A stretch of 19,729 nucleotides of DNA from the NCBI RefSeq assembly GCF_000373985.1, contig NZ_KB893119.1:1-19729 (forward strand), written 5' to 3'. A program made the position numbers and the translations under genes. Origin of the DNA: Desulfobacter curvatus DSM 3379 (GTDB lineage Bacteria; Desulfobacterota; Desulfobacteria; Desulfobacterales; Desulfobacteraceae). How positions within the stretch are numbered: position 1 is the stretch's first letter; each line of letters begins with the position of its first letter. The notes beneath the pieces are model-generated. The model was not told the origin of the DNA. It was given only the letters and a program-made list of their open reading frames with translations, and ran no database searches. Positions 13,458 to 19,729 of the stretch are shown here, in pieces.

Positions 13458-14578
13458 CAGTCCTGCTCCTGCAACGCCTCTATGGCATTTAAAAGTGTTC
13501 TGGACTTTTGCGTGGTCTCTTCCCACTCCTGTTCCGGGTTGGACCGGGCCGTGATTCCCCCACCGGTGTAAAGCGCATACTGGGCATCTTCAATTTCCAT
13601 GCTGCGCAGGTTCACGTAAACGTCTGTGCCGCTTTGTTCAAGGCGCCAGGGACCAAGGAAGCCGGTATAATACCGTCTGTCATGGGGTTCAAAGGCCTGG
13701 ATAAATTGATCGGCCTCAACCTTGGGCAAACCGCAGACCGCGGGTGTCGGACAAAGCTGTTCAACAAATTCCCCAAGCCGGTTTTCAATCTGTTCCCCGG
13801 AAAAGAAGAAAGAGGTTTTCAGATGGGCCACGGTGGCGGTTTCAAGGTCCTGGGGCCCCTTGGTCTGGTAAGTTGAAAAACCAAACCGATGGAGTACATC
13901 CACCGTATACCTGGAAACAAAGGCCTGCTCTTCAATTTCTTTTGTAAACCAGCAGTACTGGCCATCGGGGCGCAGGGGCTGGGTGGCGGCCAGGGACACG
14001 GTCTGGGCATGCCGTCCATCGGAACGAAACAACAGTTCAGGGGTGGCCCCCATCCAAAGCCCGGCCTTGGGCAGGTTTACCACAAAGACAAACACCCCCG
14101 GATTTTTGTCACGCATCCCAAGAAAGAGCGATCCTAATGATTCATTTTTTCTCTCCTTACAAATGCGCCTGGAGACAATGACTTTGGAAAATTTGGCGGC
14201 GTGGATCTGTTCAATGGCATGGTTGACGCAAACCAGGTAATCATTAAAATTTGTTGAGATGCAAGGGTCTTTTGTTTCCTGCCCCAAAGAAGCCGACGTC
14301 AAGGTTTCCGGATCAAATTCCTGGATCTGGCTGTAACCTTTCAGGTGTATGGCCGGCTGCAACACTATAATGGGGGCATTATCAGATATTTTAAACGGGG
14401 CAAACACAAACCCGCGGGCCCGGCTCAGTTGTTGTATACTTCCCGGAAATATAATGTCATTCTCTGCGCCTGCAATCAGTTGCGGGCTGTCACTGGACGG
14501 TTGGAACCAGCAGGCAAATGCAGCATTTTTTTCTATCAGATTATCAATCAGACAACCCAACTGTGTAACACTGTTCAT
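13457..14578 (-). CDS. menF: Isochorismate synthase
   Basis: Converts chorismate to isochorismate, the first committed step to menaquinone. The chorismate-binding domain fills most of the 373 residues: SRRICKERK, LWMGATPELLFRS, AATQPL, KEIEEQAFVSRYTVDVL, the CPTPAVCGLPK signature, ERRYYTG-type (here DRRYYTGFLG), and NLRSMEIED with GGGITARSNPEQEWEET at the end. It is shorter than typical MenF (~430-450) because the N-terminal region before the conserved core is reduced. An entC-like enzyme is the alternative, but no siderophore genes are near and menD overlaps it directly. Ribosome binding site AGGAAGAGG precedes the ATG. First gene of the men cluster. Confidence 0.92.
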   Translation of the reverse strand: MNSVTQLGCLIDNLIEKNAAFACWFQPSSDSPQLIAGAENDIIFPGSIQQLSRARGFVFAPFKISDNAPIIVLQPAIHLKGYSQIQEFDPETLTSASLGQETKDPCISTNFNDYLVCVNHAIEQIHAAKFSKVIVSRRICKERKNESLGSLFLGMRDKNPGVFVFVVNLPKAGLWMGATPELLFRSDGRHAQTVSLAATQPLRPDGQYCWFTKEIEEQAFVSRYTVDVLHRFGFSTYQTKGPQDLETATVAHLKTSFFFSGEQIENRLGEFVEQLCPTPAVCGLPKVEADQFIQAFEPHDRRYYTGFLGPWRLEQSGTDVYVNLRSMEIEDAQYALYTGGGITARSNPEQEWEETTQKSRTLLNAIEALQEQD

Positions 14579-14809
14579 CCTCTTCCTAATTTCTTATCGG
14601 CAGCGAGGGCAGACGCGGCCATGACATAAATCTTAACATTTTTATTTTGTTATTTTATTTCAATCTGAGCGGCTTTTTTAACATCCCTGATCCACGAATA
14701 ACAGTCTTTTTTGACTGGGAATGCTTAATCTCCCCTAAAATTGATTGTCTCATACACATCTAACACTCATTTGATATGTGTATTTCAACTAAAAAATGGA
14801 GATGATTTT
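14579..14809. promoter_or_regulatory. Divergent intergenic region between menF and the DUF4405-like gene
   Basis: AT-rich stretch expected to carry the menF promoter (- strand) and that of the + strand membrane protein. I see no consensus promoter pair with confidence. It holds a small hairpin CAGTC/GACTG at 14702-14717 with a T6 loop. It also holds an 8-bp inverted repeat, ATACACAT (14752-14759) and ATGTGTAT (14776-14783), ending 27 nt before the + strand start codon, which could be an operator. Confidence 0.35.
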
Positions 14810-15025
14810 ATGAATAAACAAAAGCAACTCACTATAGTTAATCCATTACTGGGCATTGTATTGTTCATACAAGCCCTATCCGGCGCACTTCACGATGTCT
14901 TGCCTAAATTGATATTTGAATTGCTTCACAAATGCGGATGGGCATTGGTCGTTCTTGCAATTTACCATGTATATCTTAACTGGTATTGGGTTAAAAAGAA
15001 TCTTTTGCAGCGTTTTAAATCATAG
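14810..15025 (+). CDS. Small DUF4405/cytochrome-b-like membrane protein
   Basis: 71 residues with two hydrophobic helices (about 8-27 and 38-60). The second helix is HKCGWALVVLAIYHVYLNWYW, an H-x-x-G-W...H-V-Y-L-N-W pattern as in DUF4405 and small cytochrome-b-like proteins where His can bind heme. The ATG at 14810 follows GGAG by 8 nt. An in-frame TTG at 14741 would add 23 residues without clear merit. It is convergent with a second protein sharing the same motif (15058-15459). A heme role in electron transfer is inferred from the paired His residues only. Confidence 0.65.
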   Translation: MNKQKQLTIVNPLLGIVLFIQALSGALHDVLPKLIFELLHKCGWALVVLAIYHVYLNWYWVKKNLLQRFKS

Positions 15026-15032
15026 CACCACC

Positions 15033-15044
15033 CCCTGGCCAGGG
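15033..15044. terminator. 12-bp palindrome between convergent genes
   Basis: CCCTGGCCAGGG is a perfect palindrome located between the stops of two convergent genes, followed on the + strand by GTAAAAAGG. It may be a weak bidirectional stop signal, but there is no T-run and no room for a loop, so evidence is slight. Confidence 0.25.
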
Positions 15045-15057
15045 TAGTAAAAAGGCG

Positions 15058-15459
15058 CTATCGAAATAAATGACGGGCCTGCTGTCCGTGGTGATAGTTT
15101 CCATTCTTCCCAAATCCGATTTGTCCATGGAATACGGGAAACAGAAGGAAAAACATCACGATCAAAATGCCAATGCCGAACAGGAGTGCGGCCTTTTGGT
15201 TTGACTTGCCCGCGATGATCAGTTTGATGGTATTAAAATTTAAATAGAGATGAAAACTTAACAGGACAAGGAAAAAACAAGCGGCCCAGAAATGAATATT
15301 GCCCCATCCATGGCGGGATATTCCAAAAAAATTAGCACCGGCACCGCCCTGAAAGCCCGGCACAAGCCTGTAATGAATCATCAGCCCGGTTCCCAGGATG
15401 AAACAAAATAAAAACCATAATGATACATCAACCTTTTTTTTCAAATCTTTTGTATTCAT
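15058..15459 (-). CDS. DUF4405-like membrane protein with His-bearing helices
   Basis: About 133 residues with three membrane helices: residues ~11-30, ~56-78 and ~92-112. Helix 2 is preceded by SRHGWGNIHFWAA and ends SFHLYLNF, the same H-G-W...H-x-Y-L-N pattern as the gene at 14810-15025. The C-terminus is Gly/His-rich (FHGQIGFGKNGNYHHGQQ), probably exposed and possibly metal- or heme-binding. The ATG at 15459 is preferred, since the in-frame ATG at 15483 lies inside ybaK. It follows ybaK almost directly and may be co-transcribed with it. The two DUF4405-like proteins may share an ancestor or act together; heme binding is not shown. Confidence 0.7.
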   Translation of the reverse strand: MNTKDLKKKVDVSLWFLFCFILGTGLMIHYRLVPGFQGGAGANFFGISRHGWGNIHFWAACFFLVLLSFHLYLNFNTIKLIIAGKSNQKAALLFGIGILIVMFFLLFPVFHGQIGFGKNGNYHHGQQARHLFR

Positions 15460-15463
15460 GCTG

Positions 15464-15931
15464 TCACTCACAAATGCGGTCAAATTTTCCCCTGGTCAGT
15501 TTAACCAGGTTGTCCGGTGCCAGTTCCATGTCAAGTCCTCGTTTTCCGGCACTGACAAAAATTGTCTTAAAATTCTTTGCCGTGTCATGAACCACTGTTG
15601 ACAGAGTTTTCTTTTGCCCGATAGGACTGACACCACCCAGGATATAACCGGTTGTCTTTTCCACCAGCTTTTTATCTGCCATGGCTGCTTTTTTGACACC
15701 CATGGCCTTGGCAAACAATTTTAAATTCAACTGGCGGGACACCGGCAAAACGGCCACCCCAAGATCCTTGCCGTTCATTAACACCACAAGGGTCTTAAAA
15801 ACCTGGTCCGAGTTGACCCCAAGTTTTTCAGCCGCCTCCTGCCCATAGGAATCGGCTCTGGGGTCATGGCTGTATTCATGGATCTTAAAATCAACTTTTG
15901 CTTTTTTGGCTGTGTTAATGGCAGGTGTCAT
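15464..15931 (-). CDS. ybaK: Cys-tRNA(Pro)/Cys-tRNA(Cys) deacylase, YbaK/EbsC family
   Basis: 155 residues, the usual YbaK length, one YbaK/ProX editing domain. Family marks are HEYSHDPRADSYGQEAAEKLG, VFKTLVVLMNG (with the Lys that contacts the tRNA end), AVLPVSRQLNLK, KTTGYILGGVSPIGQKK (conserved G-G-x-S-P and following residues of the editing pocket), and IFVSAGKRGLDMEL. It hydrolyses Cys mischarged on tRNA(Pro) in trans. Start ATG at 15931. It is divergent from the asparaginase-like gene. Confidence 0.9.
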   Translation of the reverse strand: MTPAINTAKKAKVDFKIHEYSHDPRADSYGQEAAEKLGVNSDQVFKTLVVLMNGKDLGVAVLPVSRQLNLKLFAKAMGVKKAAMADKKLVEKTTGYILGGVSPIGQKKTLSTVVHDTAKNFKTIFVSAGKRGLDMELAPDNLVKLTRGKFDRICE

Positions 15932-16023
15932 TTGATTGCTTTCTTAATCTGTTGTTTTATAACTTGGCTGTTTATCATGTTTGCATACCTTTTTTAAGGG
16001 ACTGGGAAAAATAACACGTATTA

Positions 16024-16052
16024 TTGATTTTACATCGGATTATTTATACAAA
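16024..16052 (+). promoter_or_regulatory. Candidate promoter for the asparaginase-like gene
   Basis: TTGATT (16024-16029) and TACAAA (16047-16052) are 17 nt apart, upstream of the + strand gene at 16118. Both boxes match consensus only partly. The surrounding intergenic DNA is AT-rich. Confidence 0.35.
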
Positions 16053-16117
16053 ACATGGGAACTTACGGCCCTGCTCCGGAGGGGAAATAATCATAACAGG
16101 TTCTAACAAGGACAAGC

Positions 16118-16612
16118 ATGAACACGATTTCAATCATTGCGACCGGCGGCACCATTGATAAGATTTATTTTGATGCAAAAAGTGAATATGAAGTAGGCCC
16201 CCCAAACGCCATTGAGGTGCTTGATCAATTTAACCTGCAAGTCCCTTACACCATTACCTCTCTTATGCGCAAGGACAGTCTTGATTTAACAGATGAGGAC
16301 AGGGAACTTATCGCCCAAACGGTTGCCGCAGACCCGTGCAGGATGATTATTGTCACCCACGGGACAGATACCATGCCGGAAACCGCCAGACACATCATCA
16401 CCCACGGCGGCGCAAAAGATAAAACCGTTGTGCTCACAGGCGCGCTTCTGCCTGCCATGTTCAATACCACGGACGCTGTTTTTAACATCGGCTGTGCCCT
16501 GGGCGCGGTTCAAAAGGCTTGCCCCGGTGTTTATATCGCCATGAACGGAAAAATATTCATGGGGGGAAACGTAATTAAAAACAGAGCATTGGGCAGGTTT
16601 GAAGAAAGTTGA
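16118..16612 (+). CDS. Single-domain asparaginase-like protein
   Basis: 164 residues matching only the N-terminal catalytic domain of L-asparaginase/glutaminase: ATGGTIDKIY (first catalytic Thr region, residues 8-17), then VTHGTDTMPETA (second Thr-Asp pair, ~86-97), and VVLTGALLPA. Full asparaginases have ~330 residues with a second domain completing the active site. Here the frame ends with a normal stop after NVIKNRALGRFEES, followed after 39 nt by the next gene's ATG and its own ribosome binding site. No remnant of the C-terminal domain follows. Stand-alone proteins of this size occur in other bacteria, so this is probably natural rather than truncated. Ribosome binding site AAGGAC. Activity uncertain. 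Confidence 0.8.
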   Translation: MNTISIIATGGTIDKIYFDAKSEYEVGPPNAIEVLDQFNLQVPYTITSLMRKDSLDLTDEDRELIAQTVAADPCRMIIVTHGTDTMPETARHIITHGGAKDKTVVLTGALLPAMFNTTDAVFNIGCALGAVQKACPGVYIAMNGKIFMGGNVIKNRALGRFEES

Positions 16613-16651
16613 ACGCCATACCGGCAAAAAAAGACGGACAAGGAGAATCCA

Positions 16652-17440
16652 ATGGAAAAAGATCATACCAATCCGTATGCGGCCCTGGATCACCCCCAGG
16701 TACTTCAATTTTTGTTTCACCCACGGCGTGATTACACGGGAAAAGCCCTTTCCCACAAGGAGCATCTTATTCCGGTTGACCAGGATATTGAAGTCGGGGC
16801 GGCCTTTCATCTGGCAGATCCGTCATTCCCAAACATTCTTTTCTTCCACGGCAATGGAGAGGTCGTATCCGACTATGATGACCTTGGCCCCATTTTCAAT
16901 GATCAGGGCATCAACTTCCTGGTGGCAGACTACCGGGGATACGGCAAATCCTCAGGCTCGCCCACGGTCTCTTCAATGCTTCTGGACTGCCATAAAATTC
17001 TGGATTTTGTCATTAACGAACTTGAAAACCGCAACTATACAGGTTCCCTTAATATTATGGGCCGATCCCTTGGCAGCGCATCAGCGCTGGAACTTGCAGC
17101 CACCCGCCAGGACAGCATTGACCGGCTGATCATCGAAAGCGGATTTGCCCATGCAGCCCCGCTTTTAAAAACCCTCGGGCTTGATCCTGATATGATCGGT
17201 TTTCAGGAAACCCAGGGGTTCGGCAATGCCGACAAAATCAAGTATTGGCACAAGCCCCTTTTGATCATCCATGCCCAGTTTGACCACATTATTGACTTTT
17301 CACAGGCAGAAGCGCTATATAGCCTTTGTCCGTCTGCCGACAAAGATCTATTGATGATCTCCGGTGCCAACCACAACGATATTTTTATCAAGGGGTTTGA
17401 TATGTATTTAAACCGCCTGACGGATTTTCTCATCCAGTAG
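16652..17440 (+). CDS. Alpha/beta hydrolase
   Basis: 262 residues, cytoplasmic, no signal peptide. The fold is recognised from the strand-loop HGNGEVVSD (oxyanion region, ~66-74), DYRGYGKSSG (~91-100), the nucleophile elbow GRSLGSASA with Ser at ~133, HAQFDHIIDF with the acid Asp (~212), and GANHND with the catalytic His near residue 240. It resembles the serine aminopeptidase-like/ABHD13-type group; the substrate is not predictable. AAGGAG ribosome binding site 7 nt before the ATG. It follows the asparaginase-like gene by 39 nt and is probably co-transcribed. Confidence 0.88.
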   Translation: MEKDHTNPYAALDHPQVLQFLFHPRRDYTGKALSHKEHLIPVDQDIEVGAAFHLADPSFPNILFFHGNGEVVSDYDDLGPIFNDQGINFLVADYRGYGKSSGSPTVSSMLLDCHKILDFVINELENRNYTGSLNIMGRSLGSASALELAATRQDSIDRLIIESGFAHAAPLLKTLGLDPDMIGFQETQGFGNADKIKYWHKPLLIIHAQFDHIIDFSQAEALYSLCPSADKDLLMISGANHNDIFIKGFDMYLNRLTDFLIQ

Positions 17441-17860
17441 GAGGTTTAAAACAGCCTCAAATTGCTTATGCAATGTCGGAATTCATCCACATCCGGGATA
17501 AAAAGACCGGGACTTTGGGTCCGGCCATATTCCGCAAAACAAATTAATAAACAACACAGCAAAATCATCACAAAACTATGAAATAAAAAAAATAGACAGG
17601 TCAAGTTGAAACCAGCCCCAAAAAAACTTTTAAATTAAAAAATACTTATAAAAACAATGGGATGGCGCATTTACTGCTTTACTATGCGAAGACAAAAACG
17701 GCGGAATTTGTATTTTTTCATGCCAGCCCGTCTTTTGGGTTCATGACATAATGTAACCGAAGGGGCGGAGCTATATCCGGTATTAGATGTTAAGTCTATA
17801 CTGGATACAAATGAGGTAAAAAAAAAGACGGCGTCAAATTTTGGAGACTGTAAAGCAAAT
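17441..17860. other. 420-bp gene-poor region
   Basis: No convincing gene. Short GC-rich inverted segments lie near 17493-17525 (CCGG, GACC...GGTC, CCGG), which may serve as the end of the upstream transcript, though no T-run follows. From ~17560 it is very A/T-rich. TTGAAA and TTTAAA, 17 nt apart near 17605-17633, could be a promoter for the epimerase gene, leaving a ~230-nt leader. Only chance-length frames are present on either strand. It may mark a boundary between the backbone and the polysaccharide-type genes. Confidence 0.4.
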
Positions 17861-18664
17861 ATGAAACAATTGGAAAACAATAGATTTCACTGGCTGGTAA
17901 CCGGCTGTGCCGGATTTATCGGCTCCAATCTTGTGGAAACCCTTCTCAATTGCGGGCAGACTGTTACCGGTCTGGACAATTTTTCCACTGGGTTTCAGCA
18001 TAACCTGGACCAGGTACAAAAGAGCGTCAGCCGAGAATCCTGGAAAAATTTTACCTTTATTGAAGGCGATATCCGGAATGCGAAGACCTGCACCACAGCC
18101 GTAAAAAATGCAGACTTTGTGCTCCATCAGGCAGCCTTGGGGTCGGTGCCCAGATCCATCGAAGATCCTTTGACCACCAATGCAAACAATATAACAGGCT
18201 TTTTAAACATGCTGGATGCGGCCCGGCAGTCCGGCGTCAAACGCTTTGTCTATGCCGCTTCAAGCTCCACATATGGAGACCATCCCGGGCTGCCTAAAAC
18301 AGAAGAGATCATCGACAAACCCCTGTCTCCCTACGCCGTGACCAAATATGTGAATGAACTTTACGCCGAAGTCTTTGCCTCAACTTACGGCATGCGCTCC
18401 ATCGGCCTGAGATACTTTAACGTATTCGGCCGGCGCCAAGACCCCAAAGGTGCCTATGCTGCTGTCATTCCCCTCTGGTTTTCCGCCTTGATTCAAGGCT
18501 CGGATCTCTTCATCAACGGGGATGGAGAGACCTCTCGGGATTTCTGCTACATCGATAACTGCGTCCAGGCCAACCTGCTGTCCTGCCTGGCCCTGGAGAA
18601 GGCCGCTAACCAGGTGTACAACGTGGCATTCGGCTATTTTGATAGGTTAGTTTTTTTTGGTTAA
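17861..18664 (+). pseudogene. UDP-sugar epimerase (WbpP/TviC-like SDR), C-terminally truncated
   Basis: Extended short-chain dehydrogenase. NAD-binding TGCAGFIGSN is at residues 15-24, an Asp follows at GLDNFSTG, the active-site strand is AASSSTYGDHPG (~136-147), and the YxxxK pair is SPYAVTKY (~158-165). RYFNVFGRRQDP and DFCYIDN follow. This order matches UDP-N-acetylglucosamine 4-epimerases of surface-polysaccharide clusters, which are ~340 residues. Here similarity stops after QVYNVAFG (~residue 257), and the frame ends YFDRLVFFG*, unlike the usual 'NVGxGxxT' continuation. About 80 residues forming the rest of the substrate domain are missing, so the product is probably inactive. Likely cause: deletion or insertion junction near 18635. 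Confidence 0.75.
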
Positions 18665-18668
18665 ACTG

Positions 18669-19250
18669 ATGAAAGTCCAAAAAGATATGGCCATAACAAC
18701 AGCCATTCTTGTGTTCTGCCTAACAGCATACGCTTGGGCCTTCCATTTTCTTCAGGTCAGTGACAAGCCCGTAAAGTCAGACGCCATAGTCTTGTTCGTA
18801 GGCCCGGATTATGACAAAAGACTGAAAGAGGCTCACCAACTCATGCATGAGGGGTATGCTGATACTCTAATTGTCCCAGCCTATAAGCTTATGCTCAAAA
18901 TGGAACAGGGGGATATTGTCAGGGATTTTAACCCGGCTCAATTCAGTTTCAATCGAAAGGCATATCCAGAGTTTTATGAAAACACCCATGTCGAAGCACT
19001 TGAGGCCAGAAAGCTGATGGAAGAACAGGGAATCACCTCCGCCATCATGGTCAGTGAACCTTTACATATGAGAAGGATAAAAATTATATCTTCAAGGGTA
19101 TTTGATAAAAAGAGATATCGGATAAAATGTATTGGAAGCCGGTATCTTAGGTCTCAAGGATTCTTTTCCACATTTAGGCCGCAGAATGTTAAGTTTACCC
19201 TGTTTGAGGCTGTAAAGATATGTTCATTTTGGGTGTACCAATTGGCTTAG
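18669..19250 (+). CDS. YdcF/DUF218 (SanA/ElyC-like) membrane-anchored protein
   Basis: About 193 residues. A single N-terminal membrane helix (~7-24) is followed by a DUF218-type domain: SDAIVLFVGPDYDKRLKEA, the EGYADTLIVPA strand, NTHVEALEARKLMEEQG (conserved N-T-x2-E-A motif), and the SAIMVSEPLHMRRI strand-loop with the conserved His-Met-x-Arg. Family members are small periplasm-facing or cytoplasmic proteins linked to envelope and polysaccharide processes; the biochemical activity is not settled. The ATG at 18669 lacks a clear ribosome binding site; TTG 18657 and ATG 18687 are alternatives. It begins right after the broken end of the epimerase gene, so its native upstream signals may be lost. 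Confidence 0.75.
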   Translation: MKVQKDMAITTAILVFCLTAYAWAFHFLQVSDKPVKSDAIVLFVGPDYDKRLKEAHQLMHEGYADTLIVPAYKLMLKMEQGDIVRDFNPAQFSFNRKAYPEFYENTHVEALEARKLMEEQGITSAIMVSEPLHMRRIKIISSRVFDKKRYRIKCIGSRYLRSQGFFSTFRPQNVKFTLFEAVKICSFWVYQLA

Positions 19251-19309
19251 TTAATTATATATTTTATTACTTACTGGAATTCGTTTGTTTTTCAGTGGAG
19301 TGAGTTCCG

Positions 19310-19510
19310 ATGCACTTTAGAATAAAAATGAGCTTTAAAAAAATCGGTTTCTTCTTATTTATCATAGGCGTTATAGGTTCTATAACAACAGCTCCGGATG
19401 CAGCCACGCTTGTCTTAAATAAAGAAATTGTAATCCAAAAAGTACCTGTAACTTGGATTTCGCTCTTTGAAAATGTGCGTTTTTCGTTTTTCACCCTTCA
19501 TTGTCATTGA
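19310..19510 (+). CDS. Short secreted/membrane ORF, probably truncated
   Basis: 66 residues. GGAGTGAG lies 8 nt before the ATG at 19310, good evidence that the start is real. The N-terminus is basic (MHFRIKMSFKK), followed by a hydrophobic stretch (IGFFLFIIGVIGS) and a small-residue segment TTAPDAATL that could be a signal-peptide cleavage region. The following ~30 residues have no recognisable domain. The last ~15 (FENVRFSFFTLHCH) are compositionally odd. The frame ends just before the convergent partial gene, so the 3' part was probably replaced at a junction somewhere in 19450-19510. No family recognised. Confidence 0.4.
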   Translation: MHFRIKMSFKKIGFFLFIIGVIGSITTAPDAATLVLNKEIVIQKVPVTWISLFENVRFSFFTLHCH

Positions 19511-19526
19511 TTGCTCCACCATTAAT

Positions 19527-19729
19527 TCAGCTTGAGTTGCCCAAGTATTGGTAATCATAGTAATGAAGTGGAACGTCCAGAATGAAAAGAATATCTTTTT
19601 GAAGATCATTTAGCTCGGATACAAAGCCATAGTTATTTCCGTCCGGCAACTGCATTTGTCCCAATACAATGTCTTCGAATTCTTTCAGCATAAATTCGCT
19701 GCGCGGGTTGCGGACATCCTTTCTGTTTG
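19527..19729 (-). CDS. C-terminal end of an unrecognised protein (partial, runs off the window)
   Basis: An uninterrupted - strand frame enters from the right edge and stops at TGA 19529-19527; 66 residues are visible. They include NPRSEFMLKEFEDIVLG, QMQLPDGNNYGFVSELNDL, and an end LDVPLHYYDYQYLGNSS. The composition is ordinary for a soluble protein, rich in acidic and aromatic residues, with no membrane segment. I do not recognise the family. Its position next to two damaged genes would suit a recently arrived accessory or mobile gene, but nothing in the peptide proves that. Confidence 0.5.
   Translation of the reverse strand, partial: NRKDVRNPRSEFMLKEFEDIVLGQMQLPDGNNYGFVSELNDLQKDILFILDVPLHYYDYQYLGNSS

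Noticed and set aside
13458..13526. A longer N-terminus for menD
   Set aside because: The extra 23 residues read through the end of menF in another frame; the overlapping TGATG start gives a normal MenD N-terminus.
14702..14717. Terminator near menF start (CAGTC/GACTG with T6)
   Set aside because: The T-run is in the loop, not after the stem, and no gene ends just upstream on either strand.
17671..17880. A 69-codon - strand frame in the gene-poor gap
   Set aside because: It overlaps the epimerase start, has no ribosome binding site and its composition is typical of random A/T-rich DNA.
18657..18668. Fusion of the epimerase remnant with the YdcF-like gene by frameshift
   Set aside because: The two families are unrelated and the downstream gene has its own membrane helix at its N-terminus, so a natural fusion is unlikely.
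1..19729. CRISPR arrays, tRNA or rRNA genes
   Set aside because: No regularly spaced direct repeats and no cloverleaf or rRNA-like conserved segments were seen while reading; weak matches were not followed further.

Overview
The window looks like chromosomal DNA of an anaerobic deltaproteobacterium, probably a Desulfobacterales-type sulfate reducer. This is inferred from gene content and protein style: a ferredoxin-linked indolepyruvate oxidoreductase, a classical menaquinone cluster and small DUF4405-type membrane proteins. No database search was possible.

Left edge (1-~1190): an accessory AT-rich segment that reads as a mobile integron cassette array. The 3' end of a group II intron (ORF tail, domains V and VI) lies on the + strand. 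It joins, at about 154/155, what looks like the R'' box of an attC site. Two small cassette genes on the - strand follow: a protein with an internally duplicated module, and a winged-helix-like protein. A 128-bp attC site (574-701) separates them and a further core site lies at 1042-1048. No integrase gene is visible.

Backbone block 1 (1269-5840, - strand): iorA-iorB-aroQ-tatD-tcdA, tightly packed. A terminator/attenuator hairpin sits just in front of iorA. Block 2 (6020-8496, - strand): a His-rich small protein, then a likely operon of GAF-domain protein, protein-kinase-like protein and universal stress protein. The leaders of iorA and of the GAF gene share a related element. Each has a TATAAY box, then a hairpin with compensatory base changes, a conserved single-stranded stretch, and a second hairpin 25-26 nt before the start codon. 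This is the best candidate here for an undescribed regulatory RNA.

Backbone block 3 (8769-14578, - strand): menF-menD-menB-menC-menE, with overlapping or nearly overlapping genes, covering chorismate to 1,4-dihydroxy-2-naphthoyl-CoA; menH, menA and menG/ubiE are not in the window. Next come two convergent DUF4405-like membrane proteins, the second just downstream of a ybaK-type deacylase, then on the + strand a single-domain asparaginase-like protein and an alpha/beta hydrolase.

Right end (17441-19729): a disturbed region. It holds a 420-bp gene-poor gap, a UDP-sugar epimerase that loses its C-terminal part at about 18635, a YdcF/DUF218-type membrane protein, a short secreted ORF that seems cut short, and the C-terminal end of an unrecognised - strand gene running off the window. 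This looks like rearranged surface-polysaccharide DNA.
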